Origin: Zestomicrobium sp964482405
GTDB lineage: Archaea; Thermoproteota; Thermoprotei_A; Sulfolobales; NBVN01
NCBI GenBank assembly: GCA_964482405.1
Contig: CAYZXH010000046.1
Coordinates: 1 to 11,584 of the forward strand
DNA: 11,584 nt
Direction of reading: 5' to 3'
The notes under the pieces were generated by a model. It had not been told where the DNA came from. It saw only the letters and a program-made list of their open reading frames with translations, and did no database searches. The translations under genes were made by a program, and so were the position numbers. Within the stretch, counting starts at the first letter, position 1; each line of letters starts with the position of its first letter. This document shows positions 5,066-11,584 of the stretch, piece after piece.

Positions 5066-6457
5066 GTGTTAGGTGTTGAGAGCCTAGATGTTATCTTAGG
5101 TAGAATCGTAGACTCAGGCGCTCTTGTTTTAATTGCTGGGAATCCTGGTGCGGGCAAGACCCTGCTCGCGTCAACTATTTGCTACGCTAACGCGAGTAGA
5201 GGTATTCCGTGCCTTTATATCTCCTTACAGGAGACTAAGGAGGTTTTCTTTAGACATATGAGAGACTTTAACATGGATTTCGGCGAGTTAGAGTCTAGAG
5301 ACTTGTTTAAGTATTACGGATTACCCATAATAATAGATCCTGAGCTAATCAACACGTTAATTAATGAGTTAAGCACTTACTCAAGCAAGTATAAAGTGTT
5401 GGTAGTAGATAGCTTCACCCCCTTAAGCCGATTGATAGAGAAGAACTCTGAGATTAGAGCAATACTTCAAAACTTCTTCTACAATCTCGCGAAAATTGAG
5501 AAATCTCTAGTCGTGTTAGTAGCTGAGATCCCTATGGGTAGGGAAGCCCTAGACTTAGGCGACATAGAATTCGTGTCAGACGTGGTGTTGTTTCTGAGGC
5601 AGTATATGGAGAGAGGATTAGTGACTAGATTCATAGAAATTAGGAAAGCTAGGGAAGCACCGGTAAGCATTGGTGAGGTAACTTTCAAGATAATTGATAA
5701 GGTAGGCATACGCTCGTTCCTACCACCACAACTTGAGGAACTCCCGCAGATAATACGTGGCGTGAGTTATGAGTACCCCTGCAAAGAACTTAACGAATTA
5801 TTAGGACCTGTTAGCGCTGGGTCATCGATGTTTGTTGTGATCCCTGCTGACGCACGGTCGACGGAGAACTACGTGCCAGGGTTGGTGTCTTTATCGCTAG
5901 CACTGAAACATAAGCTTAAGGCTTTAATAATAGACTACGTTAGACCACCACACACTTTCACAGACTCACTAGTAGAGTATGCCGCCAAGAAATCGCCAAG
6001 AAGTTGCGACACAATCAAGAAGTTAATCAACGAGTTAGTTAGTATTGAGTACGTTAACCCGGCCACGATGAGTCTAGAAGAACTATACACGCACGAGATA
6101 GAGTTGGTGAGGCAGCATCAACCAAAACTCCTCGTCCTCAACAGGGTCGATATACCTTCACGTATTCACGGAAGTGAGAAACCCGAAAAATACTTCACAT
6201 ACTTGTGGAACGAGTTACTCTGGTTTAGGAAGCACGGAATAACGGTCGTTAGGGTCAGTACTTACATTAATAGGGAGTCATACCTGCAGAACTCGTCCAT
6301 ATCCGAGACCGTGGTACGCTTATTTAAGAGCCTCAGAGAACCAAACCTGAAGATTTATTTGTGGTCGGAGAGGAAGACTCCTAAAATAATAGATTTTCAA
6401 GTCTTGAGTAAATGTCTTGATGAGTTCGTTTATGGAGTATGTAGTGAGAAGAAGTAA
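5066..6457 (+). CDS. KaiC-like ATPase with two RecA-type domains, the second degenerate
   Basis: 463 residues. Domain 1 (about 1-215) is a RecA/KaiC-type ATPase: Walker A GNPGAGKT (25-32), a YISLQET strand with Glu56 where KaiC proteins carry their catalytic glutamates, and Walker B VLVVDS (111-116). Domain 2 (about 232-455) repeats the opening: CKELNELLGPVSAGS aligns with ESLDVILGRIVDSGA. It has lost the P-loop lysine (VVIPADARST follows) and the Walker B aspartate (LLVLNR), so only domain 1 should bind and hydrolyse ATP. No membrane segment or DNA-binding domain is visible, so it is probably cytoplasmic. GTG is the first usual start after an in-frame stop at 5036-5038; an ATT at 5045 would add SGSPKF but is improbable. 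It is divergent from the fibre operon across the paired operators. Archaeal KaiC-like proteins act as signalling or motor ATPases (for example ArlH), but the role here is unknown. Confidence 0.8.
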   Translation: MLGVESLDVILGRIVDSGALVLIAGNPGAGKTLLASTICYANASRGIPCLYISLQETKEVFFRHMRDFNMDFGELESRDLFKYYGLPIIIDPELINTLINELSTYSSKYKVLVVDSFTPLSRLIEKNSEIRAILQNFFYNLAKIEKSLVVLVAEIPMGREALDLGDIEFVSDVVLFLRQYMERGLVTRFIEIRKAREAPVSIGEVTFKIIDKVGIRSFLPPQLEELPQIIRGVSYEYPCKELNELLGPVSAGSSMFVVIPADARSTENYVPGLVSLSLALKHKLKALIIDYVRPPHTFTDSLVEYAAKKSPRSCDTIKKLINELVSIEYVNPATMSLEELYTHEIELVRQHQPKLLVLNRVDIPSRIHGSEKPEKYFTYLWNELLWFRKHGITVVRVSTYINRESYLQNSSISETVVRLFKSLREPNLKIYLWSERKTPKIIDFQVLSKCLDEFVYGVCSEKK

Positions 6458-6481
6458 GTGGGGACGTAGTGAGGGAGTTAC

Positions 6482-6499
6482 TGAGAACGCCCGTTCACA
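6482..6499. promoter_or_regulatory. inverted repeat overlapping the BRE/TATA of the zinc-ribbon operon
   Basis: TGAGAACG (6482-6489), CC, CGTTCACA (6492-6499): 7 of 8 arm positions pair, including an uninterrupted GAACG/CGTTC core. It ends one base before the TATA box, where TFB contacts the BRE, a typical place for a repressor site. Confidence 0.35.
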
Positions 6500-6500
6500 A

Positions 6501-6508
6501 TATATAAA
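6501..6508 (+). promoter_or_regulatory. TATA box of the zinc-ribbon/signal peptidase operon
   Basis: TATATAAA lies about 26 bases before the GTG at 6531, so the transcript should begin almost at the start codon (leaderless). This supports the GTG as the true start. Confidence 0.7.
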
Positions 6509-6530
6509 CACCCATAAATTCTTGTTTTAG

Positions 6531-6833
6531 GTGCTTAAAGTGGTTAAATGCCCTAGGTGCGGTGCTGAAGTAAATCCTGAGAGGACATGGCAAGTCATAA
6601 GTCCCTTACCAGACGCTTACGGGAGGATAACTATAACTGTCCTAGGAAGCTTCAAGTGCTCGTCTTGTGGTTATAGCTGGAAGGGTAAGGTATCAACCGT
6701 TAAGGTAGGTCCTGAAGGCGAGGTTTCATTTGGTGAAGGGAAGAAGCATAAGAGGAAGGGCGAGACTTCTGGTGAGAAAAGGGAGGGCAAAGTAATAGAA
6801 GTAGACATCTCCGACATATTGGAGGAAGAATAA
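6531..6833 (+). CDS. small zinc-ribbon protein
   Basis: 100 residues. Two CxxC knuckles, CPRC (7-10) and CSSC (43-46), separated by about 32 residues, form a likely zinc ribbon around a strand-rich segment (WQVISPLPDAYGRITITVLGSF). A charged, low-complexity linker (about 60-86, GKKHKRKGETSGEKREGK) and a short acidic tail (VDISDILEEE) follow. Such ribbons in archaea are often transcription- or ribosome-related, but I do not recognise the family. The TATA distance supports a leaderless GTG start. Its TAA overlaps the ATG of the signal peptidase gene by one base (TAATG), and GGAGG near its end is the ribosome site for that gene, so the two are co-expressed. The arrangement ties an unknown zinc protein to basic protein export. 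Confidence 0.75.
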   Translation: MLKVVKCPRCGAEVNPERTWQVISPLPDAYGRITITVLGSFKCSSCGYSWKGKVSTVKVGPEGEVSFGEGKKHKRKGETSGEKREGKVIEVDISDILEEE

Positions 6834-7237
6834 TGAGATTCAGTCAATTCATCGACTTAGCTCTAGTAGTATTGCTGATAGTTATCTTAACACTCGCTCT
6901 GACCGGCACGCTCACGCTAGCGGTCGTGGAGGGCAAGTCTATGGAGCCCCTGCTCTGGACCGGGGATGTGGTGATAGTGTACAGAACTAGTGAGATGAGG
7001 GTAGGTGACGTAGTGATATATGAGGGTAGAGGAAACTACGTAATACATAGAATAATTGAAATCCGTAATAACTGCTACGTCATTAAAGGGGATAACAACG
7101 CCCTACCAGATGGATGCATACCTAAAGAACTAGTAACAGGGAAGGTATTGAGTATAGGGAACTCAGTCGTTAAAGTGCCTGGAATAGGGTATCTAACCCT
7201 CCTCATTAGAAGTTTATGGGAACGAGTCACGGCCTAG
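6833..7237 (+). CDS. signal peptidase I, minimal archaeal (Sec11) type
   Basis: 134 residues. One N-terminal membrane anchor (about 7-32) is followed by the catalytic domain: EGKSMEP with nucleophile Ser36, TGDVVIV, VGDVVIY, YVIHRII with catalytic His72, and IKGDNN with Asp87, plus Asp93 in LPDG. The Ser/His pairing is the archaeal/ER S26B type. The length matches the smallest archaeal enzymes, and the domain is complete. It probably handles the general Sec-exported proteins, whereas the long enzyme at 2303-3520 belongs with the fibre genes. Strong GGAGG ribosome site 8 bases before the ATG, overlapping the zinc-ribbon gene's stop by one base. Convergent with the topoisomerase gene, 50 bases away. 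Confidence 0.9.
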   Translation: MRFSQFIDLALVVLLIVILTLALTGTLTLAVVEGKSMEPLLWTGDVVIVYRTSEMRVGDVVIYEGRGNYVIHRIIEIRNNCYVIKGDNNALPDGCIPKELVTGKVLSIGNSVVKVPGIGYLTLLIRSLWERVTA

Positions 7238-7287
7238 AGATAAGTCCTTAGTAAGTTTTCAGTCGCTAACAGGGCCTTGGAGAACCC

Positions 7288-9312
7288 TTACTTCCTTCTA
7301 GATAACAGCAACTCAGCTACTTCCTTAACGTACTTACCGCTAGACTTAAGCGTCAAAACCTTGTTAAGAAACTCTATGAAGGAAATCTTAGTTTTCCTAC
7401 TCCACGTCTCATAAGACTCTCTCAATCTCTCATAGGCTATCCCGTGAAACCTGCATAACCTTAACCCCTCATAACTAAATTCTGCGAGTCTTTGGCAGAT
7501 CACGCAGGATGCGTCACCGCTGTCAAGACCTGCTAACCTCCTTAATTCTTTAACAGATTCATCACTATCTAGGAGTTTCTTAATACTGATTAGCCTGGGT
7601 TTCAACACGGACGTGACTTCCCTCACCACCTCATCCTTACTTAACTCTCCCGTAATTATCTTATCAAGTCTTTCTTCTACCTCACGCGTCAGCTGAACAC
7701 TAGAGAGTTCAGAGAAGAGGTTGGTTGATATCGTGGAGATAACACTGCCTAACTCTGTGATGTCAATCCCGGAAGTTGTTTGCTTAAGATACCCGCGCTT
7801 AAATAAGGTCTCGATTATTTCAGCTCTCGTAGCCTCAGTACCAATCCCCGACCTCTCCATCCATTTAAGTAAGGACGACTTAGTGTAAGCATCTGAGGGC
7901 TTACTAAAAGTCTTAACCACCCCAACGTCAAGTATCGACACTTCCTCACCTAGCCTCAAAGAAAACTTCTTTAATGTGCCTACCTCCCCGTAGTCATATA
8001 TCCTCAACCACCCACTCCTCAACAACTCCCTTGAAGTAATCGCTAATTCGAGATCAAGCACCCTTAAAACATAGGTTGAGATTCTGAGTAAGGTTTCATC
8101 ACTCAATGAAGCCAGGTATCTCCTAACTATCAAGTCATACACTACCCGCTCCCTATCTTTAAGAGGTCTCCTAGGTAAGTACCCTGTTGGGTGTATTGCC
8201 GGGTGTGCCGGGTCTTCCTTAGACCCCTCCGCAGGAGCTAGTGAAGGCTTCTTAAGCAACTCATTAACGTATTCCTCGTAACCCTCTAGATTAGATAAGT
8301 TCCTCAATATCGTTCTATGGTTAAGCGTTTTAGGCAGTTTCTGCGAGTTCGTTCTAGGATAACTTATGAGTTGGTCTAGGTAAAGTGACTCAGCAATACT
8401 TAACGTATGGGCAGGGGATATCTTAGCTACTCTATAAGCCTCGTACTGAAGATCCGGTAAGTTGAAGGGGGGCGGCGGCCTCAGAACCTCGGTCCTAGAC
8501 TTAACGTCCACTACCCTAGCCTTACCAACCCTCTCGATAGCTAGCTTCAACCTATTAGCTTCCTCCTCAGTTAGATCCTTGCCGAAATCGCTCCTTACGT
8601 TCAACTCCTCACTCCCGAGCCTCAACTTCATGGAAATACTGAATTTTATTTCCGGAACGAAACACCCCCTCTCAACATGTCTCCTGAAGACCTCTATGAG
8701 GGTGGGTGTCTGAACCCTACCAGCACTTAAGATCTTGAAATCGCCGAAGACCTTCCTATAGAAACTCATGAGAGCTCTGCTGACGTTAATCCCCCATATC
8801 CAGTCCACCTCATGCCTACACAAGCCGGCCTCAACCATCCTCAAATCTAGTGGTTGAAGATTTCTGAAAGCACTCACTAATTCTTCCTTAGTTAGGGAAG
8901 AGAACTTAGCTCTCCTAGACCTGCTTAAGTCGCCGAAATGCTTGATTATTAGGTAACCTATAACTGACCCCTCAATATCGTAATCACACGCGTTGACGTA
9001 CTCGCTAGCCCCCCTAGCCAAGCTCTTCAAAACCTCAAAATACTTACGTGCGTACCTGCTCCTCCTCTCAACCAACCACCTAGGAACCCACCTATAAGTA
9101 AAGACCGGAAAACCCCTCTCCTCAGTATCTAGAGAAAATAGATGACCGACCGCTGGAGCCACCAAAAACCTACGGCCTTCGAAGAAACCTTCCCAAACCC
9201 TAACACCGTTCACCACCCTCTTACTACTCAGGTTTAGAGCAGTAGCTATCTTATCAGCCGCCCTAGGCTTCTCAGCAATCACCAAAACATATCCAGAGTC
9301 TCTCGACTTCAT
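7288..9312 (-). CDS. topA: DNA topoisomerase I (type IA, archaeal)
   Basis: 674 residues, close to the usual archaeal length. The enzyme cuts one DNA strand, passes the other and reseals it, relaxing negative supercoils. The Toprim domain has catalytic Glu14 in VIAEKP and the DxDxE set at 110-114 (CDYDIEG). The core holds SAGRVQTPTL (196-205), the active-site region LISYPRTNSQ with nucleophile Tyr318 and Arg320, HPAIHPTG (370-377), and GIGTEATRAEII (489-500). A C-terminal Cys-Cys-Cys-His cluster (603, 606, 620, 623) probably binds zinc and DNA. There is no helicase domain, so this is not reverse gyrase. ATTTAAGA (9342-9349, - strand) gives a predicted leader of about 7 bases. It follows the M50 gene by 46 bases. 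Confidence 0.95.
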   Translation of the reverse strand: MKSRDSGYVLVIAEKPRAADKIATALNLSSKRVVNGVRVWEGFFEGRRFLVAPAVGHLFSLDTEERGFPVFTYRWVPRWLVERRSRYARKYFEVLKSLARGASEYVNACDYDIEGSVIGYLIIKHFGDLSRSRRAKFSSLTKEELVSAFRNLQPLDLRMVEAGLCRHEVDWIWGINVSRALMSFYRKVFGDFKILSAGRVQTPTLIEVFRRHVERGCFVPEIKFSISMKLRLGSEELNVRSDFGKDLTEEEANRLKLAIERVGKARVVDVKSRTEVLRPPPPFNLPDLQYEAYRVAKISPAHTLSIAESLYLDQLISYPRTNSQKLPKTLNHRTILRNLSNLEGYEEYVNELLKKPSLAPAEGSKEDPAHPAIHPTGYLPRRPLKDRERVVYDLIVRRYLASLSDETLLRISTYVLRVLDLELAITSRELLRSGWLRIYDYGEVGTLKKFSLRLGEEVSILDVGVVKTFSKPSDAYTKSSLLKWMERSGIGTEATRAEIIETLFKRGYLKQTTSGIDITELGSVISTISTNLFSELSSVQLTREVEERLDKIITGELSKDEVVREVTSVLKPRLISIKKLLDSDESVKELRRLAGLDSGDASCVICQRLAEFSYEGLRLCRFHGIAYERLRESYETWSRKTKISFIEFLNKVLTLKSSGKYVKEVAELLLSRRK

Positions 9313-9341
9313 CCTAAACTATAATCTAGCAATCCAAGAAA

Positions 9342-9349
9342 TCTTAAAT
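9342..9349 (-). promoter_or_regulatory. TATA box of topA
   Basis: ATTTAAGA on the - strand is centred about 33 bases before the ATG at 9312 and lies between the M50 stop and topA, so topA can be transcribed on its own as well as by read-through. Confidence 0.5.
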
Positions 9350-9358
9350 GTGGGGATC

Positions 9359-10465
9359 TCAAGCAATCACAGGCAGAGTTAGTAAGAGTAGGAGAGCGTA
9401 TAAGGAGCTGAAGAGTACCCTATCTCTTACATCCAGCCTTGAGTTCAGGTTAGCAACTCCGTAATGCGGGGCCCTGCCAGAAATAAGCCACGCTAAAACA
9501 CTGAAAACACCTAGCCAAAGGAGGTTTGGCTGAATAAAAGATATCAGTATGCTCACGGCTATAATCACGTGAGACAACGCTGAATGCACCCTAACGTTAG
9601 TTAGGGACCTTATCACGTGCCCACCATCTAACTGACCTATAGGGAGTAAGTTAGCGAAATGAACTAGTATGAGGAACCAGGCAGCCATAGCGATAGGGCT
9701 AAGAAGAACCACCTCCCTAGGTTCTATGAGTAAGGTTAGTAAGGGAACGACCCTGAGCTCGCTAATTAACCCGGCTTCTAAAGCCTTCTGCGCGACGTAT
9801 TGCGGAATTCTCGGGGACGTGAGGTAGGAAAAGACGTAGAGGGTTGCGGATAGCGTGACACCGGCTAGAGGGCCAGAAATACCTACTAAAGCAAGTCTCT
9901 TCAAGTCTTTGGGAGGGTGGTGCGATCTTATGAACGCTCCGAAAGTACCGACAGGAGATATGAGAGGAGCCGGTATAGGTAGCGGATAAGTCACCGGGAT
10001 TCCGGCACGCCTACTCACAATATAATGACCTAGCTCATGACACATTAAGGGAGCTAAGACACCAACCAAGAAACTTAAGGTGCCGACGAAAGGCTCGATT
10101 AAAGGGATCCCGACACTAAATCTCTTATTGAGTTCCTCAGCTATAGAATTATAGTTGGTTATGGTGAAATACCCTGTAACAGCCACTGAAGCTACGGTAA
10201 CTAGAAACAATATCAAAAACTGTGATGAAGGTCTCTTAAAAGTCGTTGGTTTCTTACTAACCCTGAGGAAATTCATGCCTTTACTACTAAACATTATTAC
10301 CGAATAACCCCTAGGCACTAATTCATCGTAAACTTTAGAGAAAGCATCGTTTAAATCTAGGCCAGGCAATGCCTCAACCAAAAACTCAAGGATGTTCTCG
10401 TCTTCATGAGTGAGGGTGCAGGTGAAGTACCTAGAAATTAAATACTCTAACTCCCCACTACTCAT
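9359..10465 (-). CDS. site-2-type membrane metalloprotease (M50, EGY-like)
   Basis: 368 residues. A soluble N-terminal domain of about 75 residues precedes about seven or eight hydrophobic segments. The zinc site is HELGH (143-147) within a membrane helix, completed by Asp280 in NLLPIGQLDGGH (272-283), and the family block PVGTFGAFI (171-179) and GISGPLAG (195-202) is present. All catalytic residues are intact, so it should cut substrates within the membrane, for example anchored regulators. The soluble start and the GTFGAFI block resemble the EGY1-like branch of M50. It overlaps the rpo6 stop by one base (TAATG) and lacks its own promoter, so it is translated from the rpo6 mRNA. The substrate is not known. 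Confidence 0.9.
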   Translation of the reverse strand: MSSGELEYLISRYFTCTLTHEDENILEFLVEALPGLDLNDAFSKVYDELVPRGYSVIMFSSKGMNFLRVSKKPTTFKRPSSQFLILFLVTVASVAVTGYFTITNYNSIAEELNKRFSVGIPLIEPFVGTLSFLVGVLAPLMCHELGHYIVSRRAGIPVTYPLPIPAPLISPVGTFGAFIRSHHPPKDLKRLALVGISGPLAGVTLSATLYVFSYLTSPRIPQYVAQKALEAGLISELRVVPLLTLLIEPREVVLLSPIAMAAWFLILVHFANLLPIGQLDGGHVIRSLTNVRVHSALSHVIIAVSILISFIQPNLLWLGVFSVLAWLISGRAPHYGVANLNSRLDVRDRVLFSSLYALLLLLTLPVIA

Positions 10466-10779
10466 TAATCCTCTAACCCGTGAACTCTCTTAAATAACTT
10501 ACGTTCTAACTCGATAAGCTTGCTCACAGGTATTAACTCAACCCCGCCTGCAGGGGTTCTCCTAATGATGGTCATGGGTAGCAAACCTCTCTTAAGCTCC
10601 TCTATAGCTATCATTACAGGGTCTTTCGGCATGTTGCTGACGTCTATGAGCGGCATAGCGCCTAAACTGAGTTGCAGAGCTCTAGCAGCTACTATACGTG
10701 CTTTCTCATACCTAGTGAGTCTGTAAGGCTTAGTCTTAAGATCCACTTTCCTCAAGTACTCAATTATCCTCTCATCCAC
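10465..10779 (-). CDS. rpo6: DNA-directed RNA polymerase subunit Rpo6 (RpoK)
   Basis: 104 residues. Homologue of eukaryotic Rpb6 and bacterial omega, a small subunit that clamps the largest polymerase subunit. The core LTRYEKARIVAARALQLSLG (21-40), PLIDV (43-47), DPVMIAIEELKRGLLPMTIIRR (53-74) is the family signature. The GTG start at 10779 has a TATA box (TTAAAATA, 10806-10813) about 31 bases upstream, which predicts a start near 10784 and an almost leaderless mRNA. First gene of a unit with the M50 protease. Confidence 0.93.
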   Translation of the reverse strand: MDERIIEYLRKVDLKTKPYRLTRYEKARIVAARALQLSLGAMPLIDVSNMPKDPVMIAIEELKRGLLPMTIIRRTPAGGVELIPVSKLIELERKLFKRVHGLED

Positions 10780-10805
10780 ACACTCACACCTATCAGACTT
10801 AATAA

Positions 10806-10813
10806 TATTTTAA
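10806..10813 (-). promoter_or_regulatory. TATA box of the rpo6 - M50 unit
   Basis: TTAAAATA on the - strand, centred about 31 bases before the GTG at 10779, so that transcription would begin only about 5 bases ahead of it. Confidence 0.55.
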
Positions 10814-10840
10814 GAGAAACATTAATAAAATATTTAGATA

Positions 10841-10868
10841 ATAAAAACATGTGAGTTACGCACTTAAC
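10841..10868 (-). terminator. possible terminator of the thermosome gene
   Basis: About 20 bases after the thermosome stop the - strand reads ATGTTTTTATTATC, a T-tract of the kind that ends archaeal transcripts. No convincing hairpin precedes it. The separate TATA box for rpo6 downstream is consistent with termination here. Confidence 0.35.
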
Positions 10869-11584
10869 TTACTCTAAACCACCGAACTTTCCTTCAGGGG
10901 TTTCAGCTCCTTCTCTCCCTTTCTCCTCTTTCTTCATGGGGGTAGCCGCTATAACGTCGTCAACCTTCAATATCGCTGTAGCAGCTTCCGTAGCAGCTTT
11001 AATGACCTGCTTCTTAACTATGACCGGGTCAATTACCCTCGTCGTAGTCATGTCCTCTAATATCTTACCACTCAGCACCTCTATCCCGGCATTAACCTTA
11101 CCTTCACTGTGAAGCCTCCTTAAATCCATTATGGTCTGTAAGGGATCCATACCCGCGGACTGCGCGAGTATAGACGCTATCTCTTCTAAAGCGTCCGCGA
11201 AGGCTTGAATAGCTAGTTGTTCCTTACCGCTAACCTCCTCAGCTTTCTTCCTCAGTCTGAGAGCTAGCTCAACCTCTACGGCACCACCACCAGGAACTAT
11301 CTTGGGATCTCTGAGTATGTTGCGTAGTGAGTGTAACGCGTCGTTGAAAGACCTTTCAGTATCGTCGAGTATCATGTCGCTGGAGCCTCTTATTAGTATG
11401 GTTAATGCCTTCGGGTTCTTACAGCCTTCAACAAACACCATCTTCTCATTACCTACCCTCCTCTCCTCAACTAGTTCTGCGTAGCCTAGGTCGTTAGGCG
11501 TTAAGTCCCTCACGCTAGTGACTATCCTCCCTCCAGTAGCTCTCTCTAGTTTCTCCATGTCTGATCTCTTAACTCTTCTTACTG
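10869..11584 (-). CDS. thermosome (group II chaperonin) subunit, C-terminal part
   Basis: 237 residues of the C-terminal part are present; the frame runs open to the window end (VRRVKRSD precedes the internal Met), so the start is outside. The thermosome is the ATP-driven double-ring folding chamber of the archaeal cytosol. Visible landmarks are MEKLERATGGRIV (apical domain), ALTILIRG, VPGGGAVEVELALRLR with the conserved GGGA-E nucleotide region, GMDPLQTIMDLR, and EDMTTTRVIDPVIVKKQVIKAATEAA near the end. The charged tail ends KFGGLE rather than the long Gly-Met repeat of some subunits. Alpha or beta type cannot be decided from this fragment. Confidence 0.95.
   Translation of the reverse strand, partial: VRRVKRSDMEKLERATGGRIVTSVRDLTPNDLGYAELVEERRVGNEKMVFVEGCKNPKALTILIRGSSDMILDDTERSFNDALHSLRNILRDPKIVPGGGAVEVELALRLRKKAEEVSGKEQLAIQAFADALEEIASILAQSAGMDPLQTIMDLRRLHSEGKVNAGIEVLSGKILEDMTTTRVIDPVIVKKQVIKAATEAATAILKVDDVIAATPMKKEEKGREGAETPEGKFGGLE

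Noticed and set aside
3601..6457. Archaellum or type IV pilus cluster, suggested by secreted filament-like subunits beside a KaiC-like (ArlH-like) ATPase.
   Set aside because: The subunits carry A-L-A signal peptidase I sites, not class III (pilin/FlaK) signals, and there is no ArlI/ArlJ or prepilin peptidase gene.
7288..9312. Reverse gyrase.
   Set aside because: No helicase or N-terminal zinc-finger region; the gene encodes only a type IA topoisomerase of normal length.

Overview
The window looks like chromosomal DNA of a hyperthermophilic archaeon of the Thermoproteota (Crenarchaeota), perhaps Desulfurococcales-like. The archaeal assignment rests on an archaeal RNA polymerase subunit (Rpo6), a thermosome subunit, an archaeal type IA topoisomerase, Sec11-type signal peptidases and TATA boxes about 25-32 bases ahead of starts with little or no leader. 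The finer placement is inference from gene style and AGA/AGG-rich arginine usage. I see no insertion sequence, CRISPR array, tRNA, rRNA or plasmid/virus hallmark.

Layout: bases 1-85 are the 3' tail of an unidentified + strand gene. Bases 86-590 are AT-rich and non-coding, with one more GC-rich, foldable island (about 233-339) that may be a small RNA, plus two inverted repeats. A winged-helix regulator (591-1223) follows. Bases 1267-4873, all on the - strand, form the most distinctive block. It runs from two paralogous secreted TasA/AbpA-like fibre subunits (183 and 242 aa), through a 24-bp palindrome at the second stop codon, to a polytopic signal peptidase I (about 405 aa) and a two-pass membrane protein resembling DUF5305. 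Divergent from it is a KaiC-like double-domain ATPase (5066-6457), and the shared promoter region holds two matched 19-bp inverted repeats that look like operators. Next comes a + strand pair, a zinc-ribbon protein and a minimal 134-aa signal peptidase (6531-7237), probably the housekeeping enzyme. The rest is - strand core information processing: topoisomerase IA, a site-2 protease (M50) coupled to Rpo6, and the C-terminal part of a thermosome subunit cut by the window end.

How the genes may work together (inference): the two subunits are exported through Sec, cleaved after an A-L-A motif by the dedicated signal peptidase next door, and assembled outside the cell into fibres, probably by donor-strand exchange of the conserved MWSETL-type N-terminal strand. 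The larger subunit carries two acidic DxDxDG loops, which suggests calcium dependence. The DUF5305-like protein may act as a membrane assembly or quality factor. The KaiC-like ATPase and a dimeric DNA-binding protein acting at the paired operators are candidate regulators. This is an archaeal counterpart of the Bacillus sipW-tasA arrangement, with a two-subunit fibre, an unusual multi-membrane-span signal peptidase and a divergent KaiC-like gene as its distinguishing features.
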